Assembly: GCF_003952465.1 (NCBI RefSeq)
Contig: NZ_CP034448.1
Coordinates: 4,441,001 to 4,505,000, forward strand
Origin: Mesorhizobium sp. M1B.F.Ca.ET.045.04.1.1
GTDB taxonomy: Bacteria > Pseudomonadota > Alphaproteobacteria > Rhizobiales > Rhizobiaceae
Direction of reading: 5' to 3'
DNA length: 64,000 bases
Shown: in pieces, positions 53,301-61,878 of the stretch
Numbering within the stretch: position 1 is the first letter of the stretch
Layout of the letters: each line of letters starts with the position of its first letter
Notes under the pieces: generated by a model
What the model was told of the DNA's origin: nothing
Database searches by the model: none
What the model saw: the letters and a program-made list of their open reading frames with translations, nothing else
Made by a program: the position numbers and the translations under genes

Positions 53301-54069
53301 AGTGCCGGCTGGTGCCCAGGCGGCAGCGCCTGAGAGCGCGCAGCCGGCCGCTCCTGCGCCGAAGTCGGAAGACCGCATCGCCCAGGTGCTGCAGGAGGCC
53401 GACAAGGGGGCCAACAACGACGTCGTCGCCGTGGCACCGCGCAAGGTCAAGACCATGATGGTGAAGCCCGACGGCTCGCTGGTTCCGCGCGAGGACCCGG
53501 CTCCCGCGCCGGAAGTTGCGGCGACGGAGCCTCCCGATCCGGCGCCGCAGCATGTCGCTCCGGCCGGGCAGGGCGATGCCCAGCCGACGGGAACCGTCAC
53601 GCCGGCCGCCGACCAGTCCGCGGATCAGGCCGATTCCGGTCAGGATGAGACCGCCAAGCCGGCGAAGCCGACTGCCGCGCCGAAAGCCGAAGCCAAGGTC
53701 CAGTCGGCCAACACGCCGGCGAAAGTGCCGGTGGCGCCGCCGCGCCCGTCCGACCAGCCGGTCGACATCGTCGGCGAAGTCAAGCCCGACAAGGTCGCTT
53801 CCATCGACCCGGCGGCGGCAGGCGGCGGCTCGTGGTCGATGCAGGTCGCCTCGCAGCCGACGGTCGAAAGCGCCCAGTCGACCTACCAGGACCTGCAGCG
53901 CCGTTACGGCAGCGTGCTTTCCGGGCGTACCGCCAACATCGTCAAGGCCGAGATCGCCGGCAAGGGCACGTTCTACCGCGTTCGCGTTCCGGCGCAGTCG
54001 CGCAACGATGCGATCAACCTGTGCACCAGCTACAAGGCGGCCGGCGGCACCTGCTTCGTGTCGCGCTGA
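50359..54069 (+). CDS. SPOR-domain membrane protein with a long repetitive acidic region
   Basis: The 1236-residue product has a 830-residue acidic, Ala/Glu/Pro-rich cytoplasmic region. It includes three near-identical 39-residue units (each with an EDDF-type box and DALAEEPEAAAAEPE, about 51360-51660), a shorter EVSPLEDE repeat near 50800, a VAPTP repeat near 51860 and a duplicated KDYSxYAKP unit near 52290. Then come one membrane helix (RGFMVAALVGAAVIAGGLGA), a periplasmic disordered stretch and a C-terminal SPOR domain (WSMQVASQPTVESAQSTYQD to GGTCFVSR) that binds denuded glycan at the division site. Rhizobial homologues precede nagZ and scpAB. Confidence 0.85.
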   Translation: MADRTQLKVAANNHIAEDDPFAELTRIMGFDPRQPVRPQTPAAAKAAPANQAAEEGDFDIDLEKELMGEFDVAEESAPVVQQTARHEPAYGAANAALTDDELAASFEQDFVFDDAVDHAHFATPRAPEPAADDDFDKAVAGSLEVSPLEDEVSPLEDEVSPLEDDLSVDQEMAASLDEGFRVDHHEPDAGRGAVAAAEPAAVEPAVVEPAAEAAFDADFDSAVQMSLEDELAFDDRETGQSEAADVQPVEAHPAADQPIADGDFDGEFDQVQFDQAPFDQAMADVDMDLDQPILEQELVDAEQPVAVEAPVEAAHFAADPEPAIDPELVADREPAADQVFEDDFELSFRDALAEEPEAAAAEPEPVADHRAATDHVFGDDFERSFGDALAEEPEAAAAEPESVADHRAATDQVFEDDFELNFGDALAEEPVVPAVEPVAAAEPSFAEPAPAVSAPVPPIAAVEPAKPTATSAERSLEDELNALLGAMTARPIPAAPAPVAPTPVAPTPVAKEPAPAPQPAGYTGQHAAVAADDLDWDLDEHELARSEETDQPADADLDALLAGELDRQGFEDTAAEQNAEPSIDFDDEAFDAAFAKGIEQDASVAEPARSWSRVTPVAAPAQASFASQPPTASAPQMAAPAYRDAPVKDYSAYAKPTLQMAAPAYGDEPAKDYSTYAKPASAPQPRHQEEMPDVETVDVPERVVTLADDLDIPELSFEEDQPAAPVYDDLDAEFAGLLSEMNATEIAQAPVQSRGYEDDSYNAGFKTGYDRRELRAETPTAPAAASYAAAASEFDADDLPGSRPVSQAEGFAVDELDYDPELDEAMTVPGLAEREAAKPRSRGFMVAALVGAAVIAGGLGALAFSFGGKGGSEAPVIVKADNSPIKVKPENPGGAVVPNQDNKVYDAVAKGGAAKPTEPVQQKLVTNTEEPIDVASKEPPQSRIVDLSPDDTDAAPGTDAVGNPNAAAPKAEAAAPTADASVPAGAQAAAPESAQPAAPAPKSEDRIAQVLQEADKGANNDVVAVAPRKVKTMMVKPDGSLVPREDPAPAPEVAATEPPDPAPQHVAPAGQGDAQPTGTVTPAADQSADQADSGQDETAKPAKPTAAPKAEAKVQSANTPAKVPVAPPRPSDQPVDIVGEVKPDKVASIDPAAAGGGSWSMQVASQPTVESAQSTYQDLQRRYGSVLSGRTANIVKAEIAGKGTFYRVRVPAQSRNDAINLCTSYKAAGGTCFVSR

Positions 54070-54086
54070 CCATCCCGAGCGTCCCA

Positions 54087-54122
54087 AAGCCGGCGCTGCC
54101 CTCAGGGCCGCGCCGGCTTTTC
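54087..54122 (+). terminator. hairpin terminator after the SPOR-protein gene
   Basis: AAAGCCGGCGCTGCCC-TCA-GGGCCGCGCCGGCTTTTC: long GC stem with T-run, about 20 bases past the stop. Confidence 0.75.
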
Positions 54123-54203
54123 GTTGTGGACGGCTTTCGGCATTCGGGCGCTGCGGGGCAGGGGTGATTCCCTTTGCTTTCCCAAAGCCCTAAGCTTCCC
54201 TCT

Positions 54204-55223
54204 ATGACCGAATCAAAATCCATGATCCTCGGCTGCGCCGGGAAATCGCTCGCCCCTGATGAAATCCGCTTCTACCGCGATGAACGCCCCTGGGGTTTCA
54301 TCCTGTTTGCGCGCAACATCGGCGAGGCCGAGCAGATCCGCGATCTGGTCTCCTCGATGCGCGGCTGCGTCGGGCGCCCGGATGCTCCGGTCTTCATCGA
54401 CCAGGAAGGCGGCCGGGTGCAGCGCCTGCGGCCGCCTCTGGCGCCGAACTACCCTGCCGGTGGCGCGCTTGGCGCGCTTTGGCGCGACGATCGCGAGGCC
54501 GGCCACCGCGCCGCGTGGCTGCTGGCGCGGCTGCACGCCTTCGATCTTTCCCGTTTAGGCATCACCGCCGATTGTCTGCCGGTGCTCGACGTTCCAGTCG
54601 AGGGCGCCAGCGACGTGATCGGCGCGCGCGCTTATGGCAAAGAGCCCAATGCCGTGATCGAGCTTGGCCGGGCTTCGGCCGAAGGCCTGATGTCGGGCGG
54701 CGTCCTGCCGGTCATGAAGCATATTCCTGGCCATGGCCGCGCCTTCGCCGACACGCATTTTGCGCTGCCGACGGTCGACACGCCGCTCGCCGAGTTGCGG
54801 CGACATGATTTCGCCCCGTTCAAGGCGCTCAACCACCTGCCGATGGCGATGACGGCGCATGTCGTCTATAGCGCCGTCGACCCGGACAATCCGGCGACGA
54901 CCTCGGCCAAGGTCGTCAACGAGGTGATCCGCGGCGAGATCGGCTTCGACGGGCTCTTGATGAGCGACGACACGTCGATGAAGGCACTTTCTGGGGATTT
55001 CCCGACAAAGGCGGCCGCGATCCTTGCGGCCGGCGTCGATCTCGTCCTTCACTGCAACGGCGTTTTCGAGGAAATGTCAGGGATCGCGTCGCGCACGACG
55101 GCGCTCGAAGGCAAGTCCTTGGCGAGAGCGGAGCGGGCGCTGACCTATATAAAGAGCCGCGACGTCGCCGACGAAAGTGCGATACGCGCGGAATTCGCCA
55201 CCTATTTCGAAGCGGTGGCCTGA
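54204..55223 (+). CDS. nagZ: beta-N-acetylhexosaminidase (peptidoglycan recycling)
   Basis: ATG 54204 (MTESKSMILGCAGKSLAP) follows a Thr/Pro-poor gap; the upstream codons are unlikely. The 339-residue enzyme has the GH3 NagZ motifs FIDQEGGRVQRLRPP, MKHIPGHGRAFADTH (catalytic His loop) and LLMSDDTSMKAL (nucleophile Asp). It releases N-acetylglucosamine from muropeptides during recycling. The scpA gene starts 21 bases later. Confidence 0.92.
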   Translation: MTESKSMILGCAGKSLAPDEIRFYRDERPWGFILFARNIGEAEQIRDLVSSMRGCVGRPDAPVFIDQEGGRVQRLRPPLAPNYPAGGALGALWRDDREAGHRAAWLLARLHAFDLSRLGITADCLPVLDVPVEGASDVIGARAYGKEPNAVIELGRASAEGLMSGGVLPVMKHIPGHGRAFADTHFALPTVDTPLAELRRHDFAPFKALNHLPMAMTAHVVYSAVDPDNPATTSAKVVNEVIRGEIGFDGLLMSDDTSMKALSGDFPTKAAAILAAGVDLVLHCNGVFEEMSGIASRTTALEGKSLARAERALTYIKSRDVADESAIRAEFATYFEAVA

Positions 55224-55244
55224 ACCGAAGGGAAAGAAAGGCAA

Positions 55245-56087
55245 GTGGCGGAAACATTGGACAGCAAGGCCGCGAAGGCCGCACCGATGGACCGTCTATG
55301 GGCCGAGAACGACGATTCACGCCTGACAGGCGATCCGTCGCTGGTGGTCGACGTGGCAGGCTTCGAAGGCCCGCTCGACCTTCTGCTGCACCTTGCCCGC
55401 AACCAGAAGGTCGATCTGGCGCGCATCTCGATCCTGGCGCTCGCCGAGCAATATCTGGCCTTCATCGAGAGGGTGAGGGCGCTGAGGCTGGAGCTTGCGG
55501 CCGATTATCTGGTGATGGCGGCGTGGCTCGCCTTCCTCAAATCGAAGCTGCTGATCCCGAAGCAGCCGGGGGAAGAGGGCGAGAGCGGCGAGGAACTGGC
55601 GGCGGTGCTGCAATTCCGGCTGAAGCGGTTGGAAGCGATGCGCGATGCGGCCGCAAGGCTGGTCAACCGCAACCGGCTTGGCCGCGACGTCTTCGCGCGC
55701 GGCATGCCGGAGATGGTGATCGTGGAGAAGCGCAACGCCTATTCGGCCTCGCTCTACGATCTGCTGACCGCCTATGCGCAGCAGCGCCAGCGGCAGGCGA
55801 TCAACAACGTGACGATCGCCAGACGCGCTGTCTGGTCGCTGAAGGACGCGCGCGACGTGCTGGCGCGGCTGGTCGGCACGCTGAGCGACTGGACGGCGCT
55901 GGACAGCTTCCTGATCCAATATCTGGCGGCGCCGGAAGAGAAACGCACGGCAGTTGCCAGTTCCTTCGCGGCGACGCTCGAAATGGTGCGCGAGGGCAAG
56001 CTGGAAGTGCGGCAGGACCAGGTTTTCGCGCCGATCTACCTGCGCGGGCGCGCACAAGGGGTCAAGGCAGTCGAGGTGGTATCATGA
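55245..56087 (+). CDS. scpA: segregation and condensation protein A
   Basis: GTG 55245 (MAETLDSKAAKAAPMDRLW) starts the 280-residue kleisin. The conserved core DVAGFEGPLDLLLHLARNQK and LARISILALAEQYLAFIERV is followed by AADYLVMAAWLAFLKSKLLI, typical ScpA. It links SMC heads to ScpB for chromosome condensation. It overlaps scpB by four bases (ATGA). Confidence 0.93.
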   Translation: MAETLDSKAAKAAPMDRLWAENDDSRLTGDPSLVVDVAGFEGPLDLLLHLARNQKVDLARISILALAEQYLAFIERVRALRLELAADYLVMAAWLAFLKSKLLIPKQPGEEGESGEELAAVLQFRLKRLEAMRDAAARLVNRNRLGRDVFARGMPEMVIVEKRNAYSASLYDLLTAYAQQRQRQAINNVTIARRAVWSLKDARDVLARLVGTLSDWTALDSFLIQYLAAPEEKRTAVASSFAATLEMVREGKLEVRQDQVFAPIYLRGRAQGVKAVEVVS

Positions 56088-56839
56088 GCGAGCGCGCCAA
56101 CGCTTCGGTCATCCCGTTCAAGGTCGAGGACGAGCCGGAAGACGAGATGGCCGAACAGGGCTCTGTTGCGAACCCCGCCGAGCGGCTGCAATTGTCGGAA
56201 GCCGTCCGCATGGCCGAGGCGATCATCTTCGCCAGCGCCGAGCCGGTGAGCGAAAGGCAGCTGGTGGCGCGCCTGCCCGAGGGCGTCAACATAGCGGCGG
56301 CAATGGCCGATCTACAGGAAATCTACGCCAAGCGCGGGGTCAACCTGGTGCGGGTCGGCGACGCCTGGGCGTTCCGAACCGCCGGCGACCTCGCGTTCCT
56401 GATGAGCCGGGACTCCGTCCAGCAGAGAAAGCTTTCGCGCGCGGCGCTCGAGGTGCTGGCGATCATTGCCTATCACCAGCCGGTGACGCGGGCCGAGATC
56501 GAGGACATCAGGGGCGTCGAGACCTCGAAGGGCACGCTGGACACGCTCTTGGAAACGGAGTGGGTCAGGATGCGCGGCCGGCGCCGCACGCCTGGCCGTC
56601 CTGTGACCTATGGCACGACCGATGCCTTCCTCGATCACTTCGCGCTGGAGGAAATCCGCGATCTGCCTGGCATGGAAGAGCTGAAGGGCGCCGGATTGCT
56701 CTCGACGCGCATGCCGTCCAATTTCTCCATGCCGGTGCCGCCGGCCGATCCGGAGGCACCTGCCGAGGATGAGGATGCGCTGACCGATATCGACCTCGAG
56801 GAACTCGGGTTGCTCACACCGCGCGTCACGGAAGAGTGA
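56084..56839 (+). CDS. scpB: segregation and condensation protein B
   Basis: ATG 56084 overlaps the scpA stop. The 251-residue product has LQLSEAVRMAEAIIFASAEP, then SRAALEVLAIIAYHQPVTRA, and GVETSKGTLDTLLETEWVRM, the tandem winged-helix signature of ScpB. It forms the SMC-ScpAB condensin. The long acidic C-terminal tail is usual in Rhizobiales. Confidence 0.93.
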   Translation: MSERANASVIPFKVEDEPEDEMAEQGSVANPAERLQLSEAVRMAEAIIFASAEPVSERQLVARLPEGVNIAAAMADLQEIYAKRGVNLVRVGDAWAFRTAGDLAFLMSRDSVQQRKLSRAALEVLAIIAYHQPVTRAEIEDIRGVETSKGTLDTLLETEWVRMRGRRRTPGRPVTYGTTDAFLDHFALEEIRDLPGMEELKGAGLLSTRMPSNFSMPVPPADPEAPAEDEDALTDIDLEELGLLTPRVTEE

Positions 56840-57018
56840 CCTTGAATTTGCCGCGAATGGTCTATTAGCAAGGGCTGCGCGGATTCGTAGCAAGGCGCTC
56901 ACGCCGAAAGTGCGTGACATCCGCTAGCCATTTTATCAACTTCATTGCGGTTGTGTTTGAATCCCCGAGCGAAAACGCATAGATCATCGCCGAGGGAAAA
57001 CATTCGAGAGAGATGGTT

Positions 57019-57237
57019 ATGGGTTCATTTTCGATTTGGCACTGGATGATCGTACTGGTCATCGTGCTTCTGGTGTTCGGTCGGGGCAAGATCCCCGAAC
57101 TGATGGGCGACATGGCCAAGGGCATCAAGAGCTTCAAGAAGGGCATGGCTGACGACGATACCGACGACAAGCGCACCGTCGAGCATCGTGCCGACGAGAC
57201 CGTTTCGCCGGGCAAGGAAAAGGTCAGCAAGAGCTGA
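57019..57237 (+). CDS. tatA: twin-arginine translocase subunit TatA
   Basis: The start at ATG 57019 (MGSFSIWHWMIVLVIVLL) is preferred over ATG two codons upstream. The 72-residue product has one membrane helix, the FGRGKIPELMGDMAKGIKSF amphipathic helix and an acidic/Lys tail. TatA forms the pore for folded proteins. tatB and tatC follow after a palindromic spacer. Confidence 0.92.
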   Translation: MGSFSIWHWMIVLVIVLLVFGRGKIPELMGDMAKGIKSFKKGMADDDTDDKRTVEHRADETVSPGKEKVSKS

Positions 57238-57256
57238 GCCCGGTTGTTGGTTTGTA

Positions 57257-57302
57257 CATGCCGTTAGCCCAAAACCGCTCCGCGTTTTTGGGCGGCATGC
57301 AC
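57257..57302. repeat. rhizobial intergenic palindromic repeat between tatA and tatB
   Basis: CATGCCGTTAGCCCAAAACC-GCTCC-GCGTTTTTGGGCGGCATG forms a long hairpin. Elements with the core AAAACCGCTCCGC...TTTT and GCATG ends are dispersed in Mesorhizobium and relatives. It may partly end transcription or adjust the tatA:tatBC ratio, as TatA is needed in excess. Confidence 0.6.
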
Positions 57303-57319
57303 TAGTCGGAATAGATGCC

Positions 57320-58024
57320 ATGTTCGAAGTCGGTTGGAGCGAACTGCTGGTGATCGCGGTCGTCATGATCGTGGTCGTCGGGCCGAAGGATTTGCCCAGC
57401 ATGCTGCGAACCTTCGGCCGCACCGCGGCCAAATTGCGTGCCATGGCGGGCGACTTCCAGAAGCAGTTCAATGACGCGCTCAAGGAAGCCGAACTCGACG
57501 ACGTCAAGAGTTCGATCGACAGCCTTCGGGGCCTCAATCCGATGAACGAGGTCCGCAAGCAGCTCAATCCGTTCGAGCAGGCTGCGGCGGATGTTCGCTC
57601 CGGCGTCGATACGATGATGAAGCCCAAACCGGCCGCCGATCCGGCGGCGCCGGCAGCATCGACGCCGCAGGCCGCCGAGCCGCTCAAAAACGGCGCGACG
57701 GACATGCCCGGCGTCAACGGGACCGAGGCGGCTGCGGCCGCGCCGATCTTCCCCGCCATGACCGATGCTTCCCTGACCGCGCCAACTGCGGAGACCGCCG
57801 TGCCGGCCCAGCCGGTAAGAAAGTCGGCGACATCGAAGGCGAAGACGGCATCCGCCAAGGCTGCGGGGGCGAAAGCCCCGGCGAAGTCCGCGGCTGCAGC
57901 GGCAAAGGCTGTAACGCCCGCCAAGAAGGTAGCGCCCAAGACCGAGGCCAAGCCCGCTGCGGCGAAGAAGCCGGCCGCGAAGAAGTCAGCCGAAGCCAAG
58001 AAGACGGCAGGAGCCGCCAAGTGA
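57320..58024 (+). CDS. tatB: twin-arginine translocase subunit TatB
   Basis: ATG 57320 (MFEVGWSELLVIAVVMIVVV) is the TatB N-terminus; the longer frame from 57188 runs through the palindrome and is rejected. The 234-residue protein continues GPKDLPSMLRTFGRTAAKLR, then a Pro/Ala/Lys-rich C-terminal tail that is unusually long and low-complexity. TatB forms the substrate-receptor complex with TatC. The stop overlaps the tatC start. Confidence 0.92.
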   Translation: MFEVGWSELLVIAVVMIVVVGPKDLPSMLRTFGRTAAKLRAMAGDFQKQFNDALKEAELDDVKSSIDSLRGLNPMNEVRKQLNPFEQAAADVRSGVDTMMKPKPAADPAAPAASTPQAAEPLKNGATDMPGVNGTEAAAAAPIFPAMTDASLTAPTAETAVPAQPVRKSATSKAKTASAKAAGAKAPAKSAAAAAKAVTPAKKVAPKTEAKPAAAKKPAAKKSAEAKKTAGAAK

Positions 58025-58896
58025 GCGTTTCGGATCAGGAAAGAGACGAGATCGAGAAATCGTCGGCGCCGCTGATCGAGCACCTCATCGAGCTGCGCCG
58101 GCGGCTGATCTGGTCGCTGGGTGGCTTCTTCATCGCCTTCCTCGTCTGCTTCTTCTTCGCCAAGCGCCTGTTCAACCTTCTGGTCGTCCCGTTCAAATGG
58201 GCGACGCAATGGGCCGGGCTCGACCCTCACAAGGTCGAGCTGATCTACACGGCGCCGCAGGAGTTCTTCTTCACGCAGGTGAAGCTCGCCATGTTCGGCG
58301 GCATGGTGATCGCCTTCCCGCTGATCGCCACGCAGATCTACAAGTTCATCGCGCCGGGCCTCTACAAGAACGAGCGCAGCGCTTTCCTGCCGTTCCTGAT
58401 CGCGTCGCCCATCCTGTTCCTGATGGGTGCTTCGCTGGTCTATTTCTTCTTCACGCCGATGGTGATGTGGTTCTTCCTCGCCATGCAGCAGGTCGGCACC
58501 AACGACCAGGTGCAGATCTCGCTGCTGCCGAAGGTGTCGGAATATCTCAGCCTGATCATGACTTTGATCTTCTCCTTCGGCCTGGTGTTCCAACTGCCGG
58601 TCGTGACCAGCCTTTTGACGCGCGTCGGCCTGCTGTCGTCGCAGGCGCTGGCCGAGAAGCGCAAATGGGCGATCGTGATCGCCTTTGTCGTCGCAGCGGT
58701 GCTGACCCCGCCCGATCCGATGAGCCAAATCGGCCTCGCCCTTCCGACCATCGTGCTCTACGAGGTCGCCATCTTCGCATCGCGCCTCATCGAGCGTGGC
58801 CAGGAGCGCGACCGACTGGCGCGCGAGGCGCGTGAGAGTGGAGAAACCGTAGCCGAAAAGACACCGGACGCCTCTTCAACGCAGGCGCCAGGTTAA
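58021..58896 (+). CDS. tatC: twin-arginine translocase subunit TatC
   Basis: GTG 58021 overlaps the tatB stop. The 291-residue product has the LIEHLIELRRRLIWSLGGFF start, six hydrophobic segments, the TAPQEFFFTQVKLAMFGGM loop and the LTPPDPMSQIGLALPTIVLY end. TatC recognises twin-arginine signal peptides. A polar C-terminal tail of 35 residues follows. Confidence 0.95.
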   Translation: MSVSDQERDEIEKSSAPLIEHLIELRRRLIWSLGGFFIAFLVCFFFAKRLFNLLVVPFKWATQWAGLDPHKVELIYTAPQEFFFTQVKLAMFGGMVIAFPLIATQIYKFIAPGLYKNERSAFLPFLIASPILFLMGASLVYFFFTPMVMWFFLAMQQVGTNDQVQISLLPKVSEYLSLIMTLIFSFGLVFQLPVVTSLLTRVGLLSSQALAEKRKWAIVIAFVVAAVLTPPDPMSQIGLALPTIVLYEVAIFASRLIERGQERDRLAREARESGETVAEKTPDASSTQAPG

Positions 58897-59023
58897 AGCG
58901 CGTCGCCTTCGGGAGACATGCTTAGGCGAAAGCCGGAAAAACGCGACAGGCGGCCCCGTCTGTCTTGCATCGATCAAGGATGCGGTTTACGCCCTCGAAC
59001 CTTACTTTGAGGACGGATCGACC

Positions 59024-60328
59024 ATGCTTGACATCAAATGGATTCGCGACAACCCGAAGGTCCTTGTCGATGCGCTGGTGAAGCGCTCGTGGTCGGCGGA
59101 TGATGCGCAGTCCACGGTCGACGACCTGATCGCCAGTGACGAGGCGCGGCGCGCGCATCTGAGCGAACTGCAGGTCAAGCAGGAACGCCGCAACGCCGCC
59201 TCGAAAGAGATCGGCAACGCCATGCGTTCGGGCGACGCCACGCTCGCAGAAAAGCTCAAGGGCGAAGTCAGCGATATCAAAGCCTTCATTCAGAACGGCG
59301 AGGCGCGCGAGCGCGAACTCGACAAGGCGCTGAACGATGCGCTCGCGGTGCTGCCCAACGTGCCGCTCGACGACGTGCCGATCGGCAAGGACGAGCACGA
59401 CAACGTCGTCAAGCGCATCGTCGGCGAGGTGCCGACGCGGCCGAACTGGGTGAAGGAGCATTTCGAGATCGGCGAAGCGCTCGGCATGATGGACTTCGAG
59501 CGAGCGGCGAAGCTGTCGGGCTCGCGCTTTACGGTGCTGAAGAGCCAGCTCGCGCGCGTGGAGCGCGCACTCGGCCAGTTCATGCTCGACCTGCACACGA
59601 CCGAGCACGGCTATGAGGAAATCCAGCCGCCGCTAATGGTGCGCGACGAAGTGCTTTTCGGCACCAACCAGCTGCCGAAATTCGAGCTCGACCTTTTCTT
59701 CACGCCGCATGGCGACGGGCGCCTCGGCCTGATTCCAACCGCCGAAGTGCCGCTCACCAACCTCGTGCGCGAGGAGATCACCGCGCATGAAAAGCTGCCG
59801 CTGCGCTACACGGCGCTGACGCCGTGCTTCCGCTCGGAAGCGGGCTCGGCCGGGCGCGACACGCGCGGCATGCTTCGCCAGCACCAGTTCTACAAGGTCG
59901 AGCTGGTGTCGATCACCGACCAGGAAAGCTCGCTCGCCGAGCATGAGCGCATGACTGAATGCGCCGAAGAGGTGCTGAAGAGGCTCGGCCTGCCGTTCCG
60001 CACGGTGACGCTCTGCACCGGCGACATGGGTTTTGGCGCGCGCAAGACATACGACATCGAGGTCTGGTTGCCGGGCCAGAACGCTTACCGCGAAATCTCG
60101 TCCTGCTCGGTCTGCGGCGATTTCCAGGCGCGCCGCATGGACGCCCGCTATAAGGACAAGGACGGCAAGGGCAACCGCTTCGTCCATACGTTGAACGGTT
60201 CCGGCACCGCGGTCGGCCGCGCTCTCATTGCCGTCATCGAAAACTACCAGAATGAGGACGGCAGCGTAACCATTCCTGAAGCGCTGCGACCTTACATGAG
60301 TGGCCTCGCCAAGATCGAATCGAAATGA
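59024..60328 (+). CDS. serS: serine--tRNA ligase
   Basis: ATG 59024 (MLDIKWIRDNPKVLVDALV) starts the 434-residue class II enzyme. The N-terminal coiled-coil arm (LIASDEARRAHLSELQVKQE) binds tRNA. Motif 2 is PCFRSEAGSAGRDTRGMLRQ and motif 3 is NGSGTAVGRALIAVIENYQN. The gene is followed closely by surE. Confidence 0.95.
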   Translation: MLDIKWIRDNPKVLVDALVKRSWSADDAQSTVDDLIASDEARRAHLSELQVKQERRNAASKEIGNAMRSGDATLAEKLKGEVSDIKAFIQNGEARERELDKALNDALAVLPNVPLDDVPIGKDEHDNVVKRIVGEVPTRPNWVKEHFEIGEALGMMDFERAAKLSGSRFTVLKSQLARVERALGQFMLDLHTTEHGYEEIQPPLMVRDEVLFGTNQLPKFELDLFFTPHGDGRLGLIPTAEVPLTNLVREEITAHEKLPLRYTALTPCFRSEAGSAGRDTRGMLRQHQFYKVELVSITDQESSLAEHERMTECAEEVLKRLGLPFRTVTLCTGDMGFGARKTYDIEVWLPGQNAYREISSCSVCGDFQARRMDARYKDKDGKGNRFVHTLNGSGTAVGRALIAVIENYQNEDGSVTIPEALRPYMSGLAKIESK

Positions 60329-60332
60329 GTCC

Positions 60333-61091
60333 ATGCGCATCCTGCTGACCAACGATGACGGCATCCATGCCGAGGGGCTGGCGTCGCTCGAACGCATTGC
60401 CCGCGCGCTCTCGGATGACGTCTGGGTGGTGGCGCCCGAGCAGGACCAGTCCGGCTATGCGCATTCGCTCTCGATCTCGGAGCCGCTGCGGCTGAGGACG
60501 GTTGGCGAAAGACACTATGCCGTGCGCGGCACGCCGACCGACTGCGTCATCATGGGCACGAAAAAGATCCTGCCCGGGCCGCCGGACCTCATCCTGTCGG
60601 GCGTCAATTCCGGCGCCAACATCGCCGACGACGTCACCTATTCCGGCACCGTTGCCGGCGCCATGGAGGGCGCGCTGCTCGGCGTCCGCTCGATCGCGGT
60701 GAGCCAAGCCTACTCCTATGTTGGCGAGGATCGCGTCGTTCCTTACGAGACGACCGAGGCGCTGGCGCCGGCGCTGCTGAAGAAGCTGATCGCGACGCCG
60801 CTGCCGGAAGGCGTACTGCTCAACGTCAATTTCCCGAACTGCGCGCCCGACGAAATCGAGGGCACGGTCGTCACCTCGCAAGGCAAGCTCGTGCACAGCC
60901 TGTGGGTCGACGAACGTCGTGACGGCCGCGGCCTGCCTTACTACTGGCTGCGATTCGGCCGCGAGCCGGTCGAAGGCAAGAAGGGCACCGACCTCTATGC
61001 TCTGCGCAACCGGCTGGTGTCGGTGACGCCGCTGCAGCTCGACCTCACCGCTCATGAACTCCGCGACCAGCTGACCAAGGCGCTGTCATGA
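60333..61091 (+). CDS. surE: 5'-nucleotidase SurE
   Basis: ATG 60333 follows the serS stop by four bases. The 252-residue product starts MRILLTNDDGIHAEGLASLE, with the metal-binding NDD, then YAVRGTPTDCVIMG and LSGVNSGANIADDVTYSGTV. SurE removes phosphate from nucleoside monophosphates and is often paired with pcm in a stationary-phase operon, as here (ATGA overlap). Confidence 0.93.
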   Translation: MRILLTNDDGIHAEGLASLERIARALSDDVWVVAPEQDQSGYAHSLSISEPLRLRTVGERHYAVRGTPTDCVIMGTKKILPGPPDLILSGVNSGANIADDVTYSGTVAGAMEGALLGVRSIAVSQAYSYVGEDRVVPYETTEALAPALLKKLIATPLPEGVLLNVNFPNCAPDEIEGTVVTSQGKLVHSLWVDERRDGRGLPYYWLRFGREPVEGKKGTDLYALRNRLVSVTPLQLDLTAHELRDQLTKALS

Positions 61092-61741
61092 CCATGACTA
61101 TCGACGATCGCGAAGGCTTTGCCGCTTTCCTGCTTCGCCTGCGGGGCAGGGGCACGGCGCCGAAAGCGCTGATCGCCGCCTTCGAGGCGACGCCGCGGCG
61201 GGGTTTCCTGTCCGCGCAGTTCCATTCGATCGCCTGGTCGGAGGGCATGCTGCCGATCGAATGTGGCGAGGCGATCGAGGGCGCGGACCTGCAGGCGGGG
61301 GTGATCGCGGCTTTGGCCATCGAGCCGGGCAACCGCGTGCTCGAGATCGGCACCGGGTCGGGCTATAGCGCTGCGGTGATGTCCAGGCTCGCCGCGCGCA
61401 TCGTCACCGTCGACCGCTACAAGACGTTGATCGAACAGGCAAAGCAGCGCTTCGAGGCGCTCGGCATCGGCAACGTCATCGCGCGCCAGGCGGACGGCTC
61501 CAACGGCCTGCCCAACGAAGGGCCGTTCGACCGCATCCTCGCCTGGGCGGCGTTCGACAGCCTGCCGCGATTCCTGCTCGATCAATTGTCGAGCGGCGGC
61601 ATCGTCATCGCGCCCATCGGTCCGGAGGAGGGCGAGCAGGTGCTGGCCAAGCTCACCAAGGTCGGCAGCCGCTTCGAGCGCGAGGACATCGGCATGGTCA
61701 GGCTGCAGCCGATCCTGCGCAGCGTCGCCGCGGTGATATAG
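61088..61741 (+). CDS. pcm: protein-L-isoaspartate O-methyltransferase
   Basis: ATG 61088 overlaps the surE stop. The 217-residue product has VLEIGTGSGYSAAVMSRLAA (SAM-binding) and the family blocks RGFLSAQFHSIAWSEGMLP and FDRILAWAAFDSLPRFLLDQ. It methylates isoaspartyl residues for protein repair. It is the usual partner of surE. A second, diverged PIMT homologue lies at 34474. Confidence 0.9.
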   Translation: MTMTIDDREGFAAFLLRLRGRGTAPKALIAAFEATPRRGFLSAQFHSIAWSEGMLPIECGEAIEGADLQAGVIAALAIEPGNRVLEIGTGSGYSAAVMSRLAARIVTVDRYKTLIEQAKQRFEALGIGNVIARQADGSNGLPNEGPFDRILAWAAFDSLPRFLLDQLSSGGIVIAPIGPEEGEQVLAKLTKVGSRFEREDIGMVRLQPILRSVAAVI

Positions 61742-61878
61742 CGGCGCCAACGGCCCGGCCAAAATTTCCTCCAATGTTTTAAGAAAATTTTCGCCGGATT
61801 CTAATGGGTTAACCGGCCAGTAACATTAACGCGCTTTAATCAGAACCAGTTTGTACCGGGTCTGTGCGGGTTAGTGCG

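Noticed and set aside
55298..56083. N-terminal extension of scpB over scpA
   Set aside because: This part is out of frame with the intact scpA and rich in Arg/Gly; scpB starts at the ATGA overlap at 56084.
57025..58728. 567-codon open frame on the minus strand
   Set aside because: It is antisense to tatA, tatB and tatC; the plus-strand genes have full signatures and overlapping starts.
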